From the NCBI RefSeq assembly GCF_003474435.1, contig NZ_QRNF01000009.1, positions 38,200 through 102,199 of the forward strand: 64,000 nucleotides of DNA, in the 5' to 3' direction. Positions 25,835 to 35,686 of the stretch are shown here, one piece after another. Origin of the DNA: Ruminococcus sp. AF46-10NS. GTDB taxonomy: Bacteria; Bacillota; Clostridia; Lachnospirales; Lachnospiraceae. Numbering within the stretch: position 1 is the first letter of the stretch; each line of letters begins with the position of its first letter. Below the pieces are notes generated by a model. The model was not told where the DNA came from. It saw only the letters and a program-made list of their open reading frames with translations, and ran no database searches. Both the position numbers and the translations under genes were made by a program.

Positions 25835-26004
25835 GAGATTTCTTCCTGCGCTTTTCTACTCTTTTATAAAATGCTTCCGCTTCTTCCAGATAGCTTCCTA
25901 TCTCATTCTTTTCTATCTGCTTCACTTTCTGCGGCCGGAAATTCATCAAACATATCATCATATTTTTCATTCCATTCTTTTGCCTTTTCTTTCCAGTTTG
26001 TCAT
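25818..26004 (-). CDS. Small charged protein, apparent +1 frameshift near 25909
   Basis: A strong ribosome site (GGAAGGAGAACAG) precedes ATG 26004 (MTNWKEKAKEWNEKYDDMF). The first frame stops at 25903, but removing one A from the run near 25908-25911 continues into 'NEIGSYLEEAEAFYKRVEKR' and gives about 61 aa. That frame's stop (25818-25820) overlaps the start of the lipoprotein gene, as expected for coupled genes. The product is helical and rich in Lys and Glu, with no known domain. Without the shift it is a 33-aa peptide. Confidence 0.5.
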
Positions 26005-26021
26005 CTGTTCTCCTTCCATTA

Positions 26022-29000
26022 CTATTCTCGCTTTCCAAGCAGCTCCAGTACTTCCTCACGGCTGATCAGAGCCTTGCCCATACCCTCTCCGCTCAGGATC
26101 TCGTCAGCCAGCTCTCTCTTTCGCTCCTGAAGGGCACGGATGCGCTCCTCTATGGTATCTTTCATAAACAGCCTGTAAACACTGACAACATTCTTCTGAC
26201 CGATACGGTGTGCACGGTCCGTAGCCTGATTCTGCACAGCCAGATTCCACCATGGATCATAATGGATCACAATATCCGCTGCTGTAAGATTCAGTCCGGT
26301 TCCTCCTGCCTTAAGGGAAATACAGAACACGGAAGTCTCATCTCTGTTAAACGCCTTCACAAGCTGTGCACGTTTTTCCTTGGAGGTAGCTCCCGTCAGC
26401 ATGTAAAAAGAAATCTTCGCTTTTTTCAGACGGGCTGCCAGCTCATCCAGCATTGTTGTAAACTGGGAAAACAACAGGATCTTATGTCCGCCGTTCACAG
26501 CATTCTGCACCAGCTCCATACACATATCCAGCTTGGAGGAATTTCCCTTATAATTTTCATATACAAGCCCCGGATAACAGCAGAGCTGACGAAGCCTTGT
26601 GATCTCCGAAAGGATCTGCAGCTTTGAAGTCTTAAATTCCGCATCTGTCTGCATGCTCAGCATCAGGCGAAGTCTCTCTGTGTGCACCTCATAAAGCTCC
26701 TTCTGCTCACTCTCCAACGGAGAAAACATATCTTTTTCCAGCTTATCCGGAAGATCTTTCAGAACATCTTTTTTCAGTCTCCGGAGCACAAACGGGCGGA
26801 TCATCTTCTGCAGCCGCTCCATAGCTTCAGAATTACCATACTGCACAGCCGGAAGCTCGATCTCCTTGCGGAACTTCTCATAAGAATAAAGAAAACCGGG
26901 CATCAGAAAGTCAAAAATACTCCACAGCTCACTGAGCCGGTTCTCCACCGGAGTTCCGGTCAGTGCCAGCCGGAACTCCGAGCGGATTTCCTTCACTGCC
27001 TTCGCAGCCTGGGTTCCGTGATTTTTGATATACTGTGCCTCATCAATGATCTCCACTGCAAAATCCAGCTTCTGATAAGCCTTCAGATCACGCTTCAGAA
27101 GGTCATATGAGGTGATCAGAACTTCCCGTTCTCCCGCATTTTTGATCATGGCTTTTCTTTCCCGCACATCTCCTGTAACAGCTGTGGCAGGAAGTCCCGG
27201 TGCAAAGCGCTCGATCTCGCTCATCCAGTTAAATACCAGGGAAGCCGGCGTTACCACCAGCGCACGTCTGTTTTCTCCCGGGGTCGATTCCTGAAATTCC
27301 GACCAGAGAAACGCGATCACCTGGATCGTTTTTCCAAGACCCATATCATCTGCAAGGATTCCGCCGAACTGATTATGTTTCAGGGTTTTTATCCAGTAAA
27401 AGCCCTCTTTCTGATAACCCCGGAGGATTTTTTCCTGCTGAGGCGGAACCTGAAATTTATGTTCTTCCATTGTCTGCATATTTCGGATCAGCGCCTGAAA
27501 GGCATTGTCCTTTTCCACCTTTATCAGATCGCTGCCCTTCAGCTGACTGTTCAGATACATGGCTCGATAGGCCGGTACCTGTGTTCTTCCCTTTTTCAGC
27601 TCTTTACCGTTGATCTGAAGATCGTCCTTCAGCTCAGAAAGTTCCCGCAGCTGTCCATCGGAAATATTCAGAAAACTTCCGTCCTTCAGGCGGAAATATT
27701 TTTTCCTGCGGTCATATCTGGAAAGAATGTCAAAAAGCTGTGCCTGATCCATGCCTTCCACATCTATATCCAGATTCAGAAGTCCGGCTGACAGAGATAT
27801 TCCCAGCCGGATATTCGGCATTTTTGTTACACGCATCTGTTTGATCGCCCGGGAAATGTAGACGGTCCCCAGCTTCTGCATTGCCGGAATCCCTTCGGTA
27901 AGAAGCCGGTAAAGCTTTTCTTCAGGCTCCTGATGTTCCGAAACGCCAGCTTCTCCAACCTGCAGAGCTTCAACTTTTTCCGCACGGCAGTCCAGTGCCA
28001 GTTCCATTCTCTGCTCATCGTATCCGTTAAAATATTTCGACAGCATCGCAAACACACCTAATTCTCCCGGGATATCCCTGGTCTGCGCGGACACGCTTCT
28101 GTCAAAAATCGAAAATTTATCTTCTCCATAGCTCACAAATGCCTTACAGGTGATCCAGTCCCGTTCCGGAGCATCCAGATAGATCTCGTACTTTGCATTG
28201 TAGCATTCAAGCTCTGTATCTTCCGAAAAGCCCTCCGGTTCGCAGTGGAAGAATCTTTTCAGGGAAGGCAGAAGTTCCCGCACAAAGGATGGCACATCCG
28301 GTTCATCAATAAATGCCCGGCCCGCCGGAAGCCGTTCCAGGCATCTGGTAAACTCTTCTACATCCCCAAGCGCCTGTCTAGAAACCAAATATACCTTTGC
28401 ATCATCAAAATACATATGATAACGCACACCTGTCACACTGTAGATCGGCGTGATCTCCAGGGAAAGACCTTTTTTCTCTTTCCGGATCACAAGGGTTCTG
28501 TCAGGAATCTCCCTTACAGAATGCCAGGTGGTTTCCGGATCATTGTTCATTTTTAATTTAAAACTGCTCTTATCAAGTATAAGAAGCAGCCCTTCCAGCT
28601 CTCTTGTATCAACGGAAAGCTCCCTTACCTTCACTTCCGTGCTTATATGCTGCAGCTGTTCATAACGCTCCATATATGTACCATAATGGTTCTCTACCCA
28701 TTCCATGATAAACGAAAGCACCTCTCTGGACTCCTCGGCAAAAGCTTCCGGAGAATGAATAAATTCAAGGTTTTTTCCATAGGAAAATTTCTCATTGTGT
28801 TTTACGTTCCAGACGAACGCCAGAACATCCTTTACGATATATTTCTTCTCGCAGCCAACACGGAATTCAATCACAAAACAGTTTCCGACCGCTTTAAATT
28901 TTAGGCAGGTCTCAATCTCCACCCGTCCGAAATACGGATCCCCGGAAAACGGCAGCATACGATCATAAAGCTGACGGTTAAGAAGACTTTTTAACTCTAT

Positions 29001-29399
29001 TGTCGTCTTTGTCGCGATGTTTCCCGTTCCTGATATTCCAGGCAGCGAAGCGGCTTCGCCTGCCTGTTCCTCCTGTTTTCTTGCCTCCACGCGTTCGTAA
29101 GCCTTACGGTCCCCGTACTCCATAAGTACCGCCACACAATGCTTGCAGATCCCGGAATAGCTGCGAAAAGCAAGACAGTCGCAGTATACCTCTTTCAGCC
29201 GGTCTGCCTCTGCATCATACTGGAAGCCCGTATTGTATACATTTCGCCCGCTTCCCTTCACAGTTGCAGAAACCTTATCTACAGCGCCCTCTGTCTTAAT
29301 ATCCAGGGACTGAATTCTCTTTCCGGTTCTGTAAATATCAAGCCCTCTCTGATATGAAGTTGTATTGCAAAGTGCCCGGATGGCAGTACGTTTAAGCAT
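26022..29399 (-). CDS. SNF2-family DEAD/DEAH helicase with SWIM zinc finger
   Basis: This 1125-aa protein has, in order, an N-terminal SWIM finger (CDCLAFRSYSGICKHC, about residues 75-90), a long bacterial SNF2-associated region, and a two-lobed SNF2 ATPase. Motifs are clear: Walker A 'DDMGLGKTIQ', 'DEAQYIKNHGTQAAK', 'LTGTPVENRLSELWSIFDF', 'LFSQFTTMLDEL', 'GGTGLNLTAAD' and 'QATDRAHRIGQ'. Such proteins are DNA-stimulated ATPases that remodel protein-DNA or nucleic-acid complexes; bacterial roles are mostly unknown. No methylase, nuclease or Dnd/DISARM-type partner is adjacent, so I do not call it a defence gene. Confidence 0.93.
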   Translation of the reverse strand: MLKRTAIRALCNTTSYQRGLDIYRTGKRIQSLDIKTEGAVDKVSATVKGSGRNVYNTGFQYDAEADRLKEVYCDCLAFRSYSGICKHCVAVLMEYGDRKAYERVEARKQEEQAGEAASLPGISGTGNIATKTTIELKSLLNRQLYDRMLPFSGDPYFGRVEIETCLKFKAVGNCFVIEFRVGCEKKYIVKDVLAFVWNVKHNEKFSYGKNLEFIHSPEAFAEESREVLSFIMEWVENHYGTYMERYEQLQHISTEVKVRELSVDTRELEGLLLILDKSSFKLKMNNDPETTWHSVREIPDRTLVIRKEKKGLSLEITPIYSVTGVRYHMYFDDAKVYLVSRQALGDVEEFTRCLERLPAGRAFIDEPDVPSFVRELLPSLKRFFHCEPEGFSEDTELECYNAKYEIYLDAPERDWITCKAFVSYGEDKFSIFDRSVSAQTRDIPGELGVFAMLSKYFNGYDEQRMELALDCRAEKVEALQVGEAGVSEHQEPEEKLYRLLTEGIPAMQKLGTVYISRAIKQMRVTKMPNIRLGISLSAGLLNLDIDVEGMDQAQLFDILSRYDRRKKYFRLKDGSFLNISDGQLRELSELKDDLQINGKELKKGRTQVPAYRAMYLNSQLKGSDLIKVEKDNAFQALIRNMQTMEEHKFQVPPQQEKILRGYQKEGFYWIKTLKHNQFGGILADDMGLGKTIQVIAFLWSEFQESTPGENRRALVVTPASLVFNWMSEIERFAPGLPATAVTGDVRERKAMIKNAGEREVLITSYDLLKRDLKAYQKLDFAVEIIDEAQYIKNHGTQAAKAVKEIRSEFRLALTGTPVENRLSELWSIFDFLMPGFLYSYEKFRKEIELPAVQYGNSEAMERLQKMIRPFVLRRLKKDVLKDLPDKLEKDMFSPLESEQKELYEVHTERLRLMLSMQTDAEFKTSKLQILSEITRLRQLCCYPGLVYENYKGNSSKLDMCMELVQNAVNGGHKILLFSQFTTMLDELAARLKKAKISFYMLTGATSKEKRAQLVKAFNRDETSVFCISLKAGGTGLNLTAADIVIHYDPWWNLAVQNQATDRAHRIGQKNVVSVYRLFMKDTIEERIRALQERKRELADEILSGEGMGKALISREEVLELLGKRE

Positions 29400-29457
29400 T
29401 TCTCTTTCCTTTCTGGCAGGCTCAGTAATTTACGAAACTGCCATGTCCTTTCCATTT

Positions 29458-29507
29458 CTTCCATTATAAAAGGAGACCTGCCATATGGCAAGTCTCCCTG
29501 TTTCGCT
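29458..29507. repeat. 50-bp direct repeat, left copy (terminator sequence)
   Basis: This 50-bp block is identical to 37150-37199. It contains a terminator-like hairpin (GGAGAC, then the palindrome TGCCATATGGCA, then GTCTCC) with a T-rich 3' flank on the minus strand. The left copy lies after the GH43 gene and before the helicase gene; the other lies after aspA. The two bracket the 7.6-kb sugar-use island. Confidence 0.9.
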
Positions 29508-29537
29508 ATTCCTAATATTCAAATTTTCAAATACTTC

Positions 29538-30602
29538 TCAGATTTTCCACTCATTCTGCCATTCAATGTAAGGGACATCTCCTTCAAAACGAATGGGCAG
29601 CCATACATATCTGGCTATAGAAGTATCATCTTTTCCGTAATCTGTTTCTTCATCTTTTTCTTTTTTATCAGCTATTCCGGAAAATTCCTCTTTAAAACTC
29701 TGTTCAACCTTTCTGTATGCCTCTCCAGTATAAAAGCCATCTCCCTCCGTTTCCGGAAGGTTAGGAAGCCACCTGTCTGCCATTGCAATATACAGATCTT
29801 CCTTTTCCGGATGTTTAAATATACAGGAAATCTGAGAATTAAACGATGTCATACTTCTATCATTTCTGTGAGGATCTCCCAATACTTTCCATGGTCCATG
29901 CCATTCTTCCGCCATTGCAGCTTCCGAAGGATTCGGATGATATCCCGTTGTACCTGATGTGATAAGATATTTCTTTCCGTTTCTCTCAAAATACGCTGGT
30001 GCTTCTCTTACATAAGGAGGCTGTCCATTTTTAAAATGTTCGGAATATATTTCACCAACTCCTGTATATGTTTCATCTAACTCTGCACAAATCAGTTCAC
30101 TGTGTACTTTCTCAAAAAAATAATATGCCTTTCCACTCTGATCATCTACTGCCAGGTCAAAATCACCCGAACTCATATCATATGGACGGTATCCTTTTTT
30201 TACCATGGTATACGGTCCCAGAATATGATCTGCGGTAAGAACTGTCATATCCTGTGTTCCATCTTTTTCCATGATTTTTAACCAGCAGACATATTTTAAA
30301 GTCTTTTTGTTATATAAAATATGTGGCCGATCCATACATTTTGATGGATATAAAGGAGACTCTGGATCATCTGTCACCGGCTTAATGATGATTCCTTCAT
30401 CTTTCCAATTATAAAGATCTACAGAACTGTAGCATCTCACTCCCCAATGCCATATATCATTATCGGGTTTCGTTTTCTCTTTATTTTCTCCATACCAGTA
30501 GAATATCCCATCTATGTATATGACAGAACCTCCATGTGCCTGTATCGGTTTTCCATTTGTATCTTTCCATTCTTTTCCTGGTCTGAATGAGTCATATTTC
30601 AT
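29538..30602 (-). CDS. Glycoside hydrolase family 43-type beta-propeller enzyme
   Basis: The product (354 aa from MKYDSFRPGKEW) has the five-bladed propeller pattern of GH43: 'GGSVIYIDGIFYWYGE' near the N-terminus, 'SRDLYNWKDEG'-like blade repeats (SSVDLYNWKDEGIII), 'MDRPHILYNKKT', and 'YVREAPAYFERNGKKYLITS' with the expected acidic residues. The closest known activities are beta-galactosidase or arabinosidase types acting on plant polysaccharides. There is no signal peptide, so it should act on oligosaccharides imported by the adjacent ABC transporter. Its start overlaps the stop of the YesN gene. Confidence 0.82.
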   Translation of the reverse strand: MKYDSFRPGKEWKDTNGKPIQAHGGSVIYIDGIFYWYGENKEKTKPDNDIWHWGVRCYSSVDLYNWKDEGIIIKPVTDDPESPLYPSKCMDRPHILYNKKTLKYVCWLKIMEKDGTQDMTVLTADHILGPYTMVKKGYRPYDMSSGDFDLAVDDQSGKAYYFFEKVHSELICAELDETYTGVGEIYSEHFKNGQPPYVREAPAYFERNGKKYLITSGTTGYHPNPSEAAMAEEWHGPWKVLGDPHRNDRSMTSFNSQISCIFKHPEKEDLYIAMADRWLPNLPETEGDGFYTGEAYRKVEQSFKEEFSGIADKKEKDEETDYGKDDTSIARYVWLPIRFEGDVPYIEWQNEWKI

Positions 30603-32110
30603 TTTTTTCATTGCTCCTTTTTTTATATTGGGACGGAGAGATTCCTGTAACATTCTTAAATATCCTGCTGAAATAATAAGGATTATCATAACCCGCCATA
30701 GCCGCTGTTTCTTTTATGCTGAGAACAGGATCTGAATCAAACAGCAATTTCGCCTTATAAATTCTTTTTTTGATGATATAGTCATTGGGACTTTCTCCAA
30801 AGTATCGTTTAAAGCTTGTACATAAATATGAATAGCTGAAATTAAATTTATCTGCGATCTCCATGATAGAGAGTTTTTCTGTATAATAATAATCTATATA
30901 TTCTTTAACACTTTCCATTGTATGCACAGATACCTGTGACAACGGATTTTCATCCTGTTCATCGATGACAGATTCAAAAAAATTCACCAGATTCTTCTCC
31001 AGCTCATCATAATCCTGAGATACTGTCACCGTCAGGTCAATCATACTGCTCTCAAAATGTTTTCGAAATTGCTGCTCCACAGTAAAAAGCCATCCTCGTA
31101 AAAGTTCCGTAAGTTCTTCCTGCGTCCAATGCTCTTCCTGACATTCCCTAAGCCGTTTTTTTATAAAAACCAATATCCTGATATTTTTTGTCTTTTATCA
31201 TTCTTTCAAAATATCCGTAATCGCTAATCCGTCCTTCTGATGCTTTCTTTTTTAATCCTTCTTCACTATATTTTTGTGCTTCAATATACCTGCCTTCTGA
31301 AAATATCAGTTTTTTTCTCAAAACAATTCCTGTTTCAAGCATTTTTTCACGAAACTGTTCCGCTGTTCTAATTCCACCGCTATAAACACCTGTAACATTT
31401 ACCACTAATTTATCCTGCACCGCCTGATAAATTTCTCTACCTAAATGATCTCCTGTTATTTTATCGGCTTCGATAACGACGATTCGTTCATTATCATATT
31501 TTCCATCCAGAATCCAGTATTTTTTATTCTGAGCGTCTAAAATCTGTATGATCTCCTTATTGTAACTGCTATCGTCATTGATTTTAAATTGGATATTCCG
31601 ATAGGAAATATAGGTGCCAAAGCACAGATATAGTACACAAATTTCTGTTTTTTCGTCAAAAAAACAGTCTTCCATTTCTATTTTGCCACCATGAATTACG
31701 GCTTGAAGATATGCTTCCTGTTTTTCGTGAATATCCTCCTGCAATTCTGCTTTCATTTTTTGCAAAATCTTCTGAAGAACCAAAGGATTGATAGGCTTTA
31801 CCAGATAGTCTTCTACTCCCAACGTAATAGCTTTTTTGGCATATTCAAATTCTTTATATCCGCTGATCAGCACGGTTTTTGCAGAAATACCCTTTTCCCG
31901 CAATTTTCCAACAAATTCAAGACCATCGAAAATCGGCATACGGATATCTGTAAAAATAACATCCGGGTTCAATGCTTCAGCTTTTTTCAAAGCGCTTTTC
32001 CCATCTGACGCTGTATCAATAACACTATATTCCCCATCCATCATCTCAATACTTTTTTTAAGACTTCTCAATAATAATGGCTCATCATCTGCAATTAATA
32101 CTTTTATCAT
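30592..32110 (-). CDS. YesN-type response regulator, receiver plus AraC domain, frameshifted near 31159
   Basis: The receiver domain (residues 1-125) has 'IADDEPLLL', the phosphoacceptor region 'DVIFTDIRMP' and 'LISGYKEFEYAKKA'. An AraC-type DNA-binding domain follows at the C-terminus (SYLCTSFKRYFGESPNDYII). The two halves are in different frames; removing one A from the run at 31156-31162 joins them into about 505 aa. Its ATG overlaps the YesM kinase stop by 4 bases. The pair should sense an extracellular sugar-related signal and activate the island's transporter and GH43 genes. Confidence 0.82.
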
Positions 32111-33908
32111 CTTGTTACCTCTATTTTTATCTCTGTTCCGTTTTCTTTACTTTTTACTGTAAAACATACTTTCCTGCCGTATTCCTGTTTCAATCTCATG
32201 TAAATGTTCAATATGGCCATATTTTCTGTTCTCAACTCTGTATAGCTTTGCTTTCCTCAAAAATAAAGTCCACATTATCTATTGCCGTCTGAATTTCCAA
32301 CAGACGTTCATCACTTATTCCACATCCGTTATCTTTCAGGGTAAATATCCAACCATTTTCCGACACAGCGCAATTCACCTGAATTTTATACGGAGGCAGA
32401 GTATTTGAAAATCCATGGGCAAATGAATTTTCGGCAAGTGGTTGGAAGGTAAGCTTAGGAATGAAGTCTACATTTGTTTTTCCTTCAACCTCTATTCTGT
32501 ATTCAAGATTATCTTCATATCTCCACTTCATACATTTCAGATAGTTCTCCAGATTTTCCAGCTCCGTCTGAATATCTACATGCTTTCCTGTGTCACTTCC
32601 TGCATATCGAAGCAATTCGCTTAGCTCTACGCACATCATCTGAGTCCGGAAGCTTCCATCTTCCATACCTGCCGCACTTATGGCTGCAAGGGAATTATAT
32701 AGAAAATGAGGATTAATCTGTGCCTGCAATACCTCAATCTTAAGCTCCAGTTCCTTTTCCCGCATTGCTCCCATAAGTTCCGCTGATTCACGGATATGCT
32801 TCACCATCTTTGTAAACGCTCTTTGGAGAAGATCGATTTCATCAATTTCTGTTTTTAGATCTGAAAAATCCAATGCTTCTCCCGTATCGCTGTTCTCTAC
32901 CGTTTTTCTTAATGTAACAATAGGATTCATTATTCTTTTTGTTGCAAAAAATACTGCCAGTATCATAAAAATCAGCATCCCGCCACCAAAGATCAGTATC
33001 CATCGTACTGACCGAAAGATTGGTCCGAAAAAGTCTTTATTACGCTGAAACACGATCACTTTCCATGGAGCATTTGACAACTGATGCTGCATCCCTATTC
33101 CGGAAATTTCCTTGCTGGAAACAATCACATCACACTGCTGTGAACCGAATGTCTCTGTAACCCGTTTCATTTCCCTAGTCTTTTTTGTATCTTCATAAGG
33201 ATATACAATGTTCCCATCCTCATCTACAACATAAAGCTGCATATTGTTTCTGTCATAATTCTGGCTGCAAATTTCTTCTATCTTCTCATAACTCTGCTGC
33301 ACTTCTATTACCCCTACATCTTTCTGACTGTAAAAGCTAAGATTCATTTTTCTGAGAAGAGAAACTGTAACCCTGTCCTTTTTTTCCGAAATGGCGAACG
33401 GATCCTCATGAGTAGGAAGAATTTTATAATATCCATCCCAGTTTTCGTACAATCCCTGATTCCATATACGATTTACTTCTTCCACGCCAGGAATCTCAAG
33501 AAGACCTATAAACATATCCGGATAAATAATAGATAAATTTGCAACCACTTTACGTGGGGAATTAAAACTCCACAGCGCTTCCTGAACATTATTTCGGGCA
33601 TCCGGATTCTGTTCGAAATAATTGACTCCTTTTTTTCTGTTTTCCGTAGCATCAAAAAGCTCTTTCTGGATCTTTTTATTTCCAAATATCTGACAGCTGA
33701 TCATATCCATCATATCAATCTCGCGTTCCAGTGCCTGTGCCGTACGAGTACTGATATCCTTGAATTCATTCTGTGCCAACTTCCTGTTATCTGCATATAA
33801 TCTCACGTAATAGGTTCCTGCAACCAGAAAAATTGACACACTGCACAGCAGTGCAAATACAATAAATATTCTTTTTGAATACGACAACCTATCTGATATT
33901 TTTTTCAT
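32107..33908 (-). CDS. YesM-type sensor histidine kinase, frameshifted near 32255
   Basis: This about 600-aa kinase has a membrane helix near residue 20, a large extracytoplasmic sensor, a second helix near 315 and a HAMP-like linker. It has a His_kinase domain with the phosphoacceptor motif 'QAQINPHFLYNSLAAIS' and an ATPase lobe (ENSFAHGFSN, DNGCGISDERL). The visible frame stops early at 32232, but restoring one G at 32255-32256 gives the expected C-terminus 'GKQSYTELRTENMAILNIY'. The corrected stop overlaps the response regulator start (ATGA). Confidence 0.82.
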
Positions 33909-33915
33909 ACTTTTC

Positions 33916-34728
33916 TTATCCTTTAACAGCTCCTGCAGTCATTCCTGCCATAATATGTTTCTGGGCAAAGATGTAAACAACTGCAATAGGCAGTATCGTG
34001 ATTACAATATCCGCGAAGATAAGATTCCACTCCTGTCCATGTGCACCATAAAAACTGTTGATAGTAAGAGGAAGTGCCCATTTATCTCCACTGAGAAGGA
34101 ATAACGGTAACTGTGCATCATTCCATACTCCCATAAAATTAAAAATAAAAAGTGTTGCCGTTGTGGTTCTCAAAAGTGGAAATATGATTTTTCGATAAAG
34201 ATACCAGCAGCTGCTTCCGTCAATCATAGCAGCTTCATCCAGTTCTCTCGGGATTCCCTTTACTGCAGCTGTATACAGAAAAATTGCCAGCGGAAGTCCG
34301 TAAGTCGCATGAACACATACATATCCGAAATGTGTATTCATCAATCCAAGTATATCCAGTACAAGATATGTAGGAATGTATGCGATCGGCACTACCAGTC
34401 CAAGAAGAAAAACATAATACAGATTACTAATGATCTTATTTCTTGATCTTGCGATTACAAATGCCGCAAGTGATCCTACTACAAGTACAATAAAGGTTGA
34501 ACTTCCCGCCTGTATAAGACCGTTGAAAAAGGCCCGGACAATTCCACCGCCTTCAAAAATCTGAATGTAGTTATCTAACGTAAACGTCTTTGGCAGGCCA
34601 AGTCCCATCAGATTCGCTTCTTTTTTTTCTTTAAATGAATTAACAACAACCATCCATATCGGCATTATATAGATCAAACTGAATATGATCCCAACTGCAT
34701 ACCGTAAAAATGTTTTTCCCTTCTTCAT
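33916..34728 (-). CDS. Carbohydrate ABC transporter permease (MalG type)
   Basis: The 270-aa protein has six hydrophobic segments and the EAA loop 'ELDEAAMIDGSSCWYLYRKI' that contacts the ATPase, as in CUT1-family sugar transporters. It ends with the typical 'GMTAGAVKG'. It is encoded directly behind the MalF-type permease with no gap. No ATPase gene is in the cluster, so it presumably uses a shared MsmX/MsmK-type ATPase elsewhere. Confidence 0.93.
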   Translation of the reverse strand: MKKGKTFLRYAVGIIFSLIYIMPIWMVVVNSFKEKKEANLMGLGLPKTFTLDNYIQIFEGGGIVRAFFNGLIQAGSSTFIVLVVGSLAAFVIARSRNKIISNLYYVFLLGLVVPIAYIPTYLVLDILGLMNTHFGYVCVHATYGLPLAIFLYTAAVKGIPRELDEAAMIDGSSCWYLYRKIIFPLLRTTTATLFIFNFMGVWNDAQLPLFLLSGDKWALPLTINSFYGAHGQEWNLIFADIVITILPIAVVYIFAQKHIMAGMTAGAVKG

Positions 34729-35613
34729 TTAATATTCTACCTCTCTTTTCCTCAGAATTGCAAGCAGTGTCATACTAAGCGCCACGATCAGTACCGTTGT
34801 AAAGAGTCCTACTGCGGCAGAGTAACCAAGGAATCCGTTTCCAAAGCTCTTAAACAGGAAAGTTCCAAGTACATGTGTGCTGTCGGCAGGTCCTCCGTTT
34901 GTCGTAGAATAAACCTGTGCAAACACCTTAAATCCTGATATGATATTAAAAACAAGACTTATTGTAATAGAACTGATCAGCAACGGAAGGGTAACATATC
35001 TGAGTTGTTGCCATTTATCTGCTCCATCAATCTTTGCAGCCTCATAATAATCTGTCGGAATCGCCTGAAGTCCGGAAATCATTACACACATTGTAAATCC
35101 AGTTCCCTGCCATATATCCATCAGGCAGATAGAATTCATAGAATATCTTGCATCAAAAAGCCAGTCACAGGTAAGGCTGTCCAGCCCGATTGCCCGGAGT
35201 CCTTCATTGATAATTCCATTTGTAGGATTGTAAATAGAAACAAAAATAATGGCAACGACCATAACACTGATTGTCATAGGTAAAAATACAACTGCTCTGA
35301 GCAATGTATTAAATTTGCTGGTTTTCTTTACGATCAGTGCCATCAGAAATCCGAATATATTCTTTATAAGAACTGTTACGATTGCAAAATAAAAAGTATT
35401 TTTTATAGCAATAGCAAAAGTTTTCTCGCTGAACAGTCTCCGGAAATTTTCCAGTCCATTAAATTTAATATTATTAAAATCATACAAAGACCAGTCTGTA
35501 AATCCCAATACAAATGAGGCGAGATTGGGTACTACAAAAAATATGATAAATAATATCGCAGCTGGTGCAATAAACCATTTGGAATAAAAATCCCGCGTGT
35601 TCTTTTTCTTCAT
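34729..35613 (-). CDS. Carbohydrate ABC transporter permease (MalF type)
   Basis: The 294-aa protein has six membrane segments and the EAA motif 'DYYEAAKIDGADKWQQLRYV'. The hydrophobic start 'WFIAPAAILFIIFFVVPN' is typical of UgpA/LacF-type permeases. It pairs with the following MalG-type subunit and the preceding binding protein in a CUT1 oligosaccharide importer. Confidence 0.93.
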   Translation of the reverse strand: MKKKNTRDFYSKWFIAPAAILFIIFFVVPNLASFVLGFTDWSLYDFNNIKFNGLENFRRLFSEKTFAIAIKNTFYFAIVTVLIKNIFGFLMALIVKKTSKFNTLLRAVVFLPMTISVMVVAIIFVSIYNPTNGIINEGLRAIGLDSLTCDWLFDARYSMNSICLMDIWQGTGFTMCVMISGLQAIPTDYYEAAKIDGADKWQQLRYVTLPLLISSITISLVFNIISGFKVFAQVYSTTNGGPADSTHVLGTFLFKSFGNGFLGYSAAVGLFTTVLIVALSMTLLAILRKREVEY

Positions 35614-35686
35614 AATTCCTCCTATAATCTGTTACAGCAGCCGTTTTTCCGGCTGCTGTAACTGATACCCATAAATCAATAAACTT

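Noticed and set aside
26022..29399. SNF2 helicase as part of a defence island
   Set aside because: No nuclease, methylase or other defence partner is adjacent; neighbours are a lipoprotein and a small protein.
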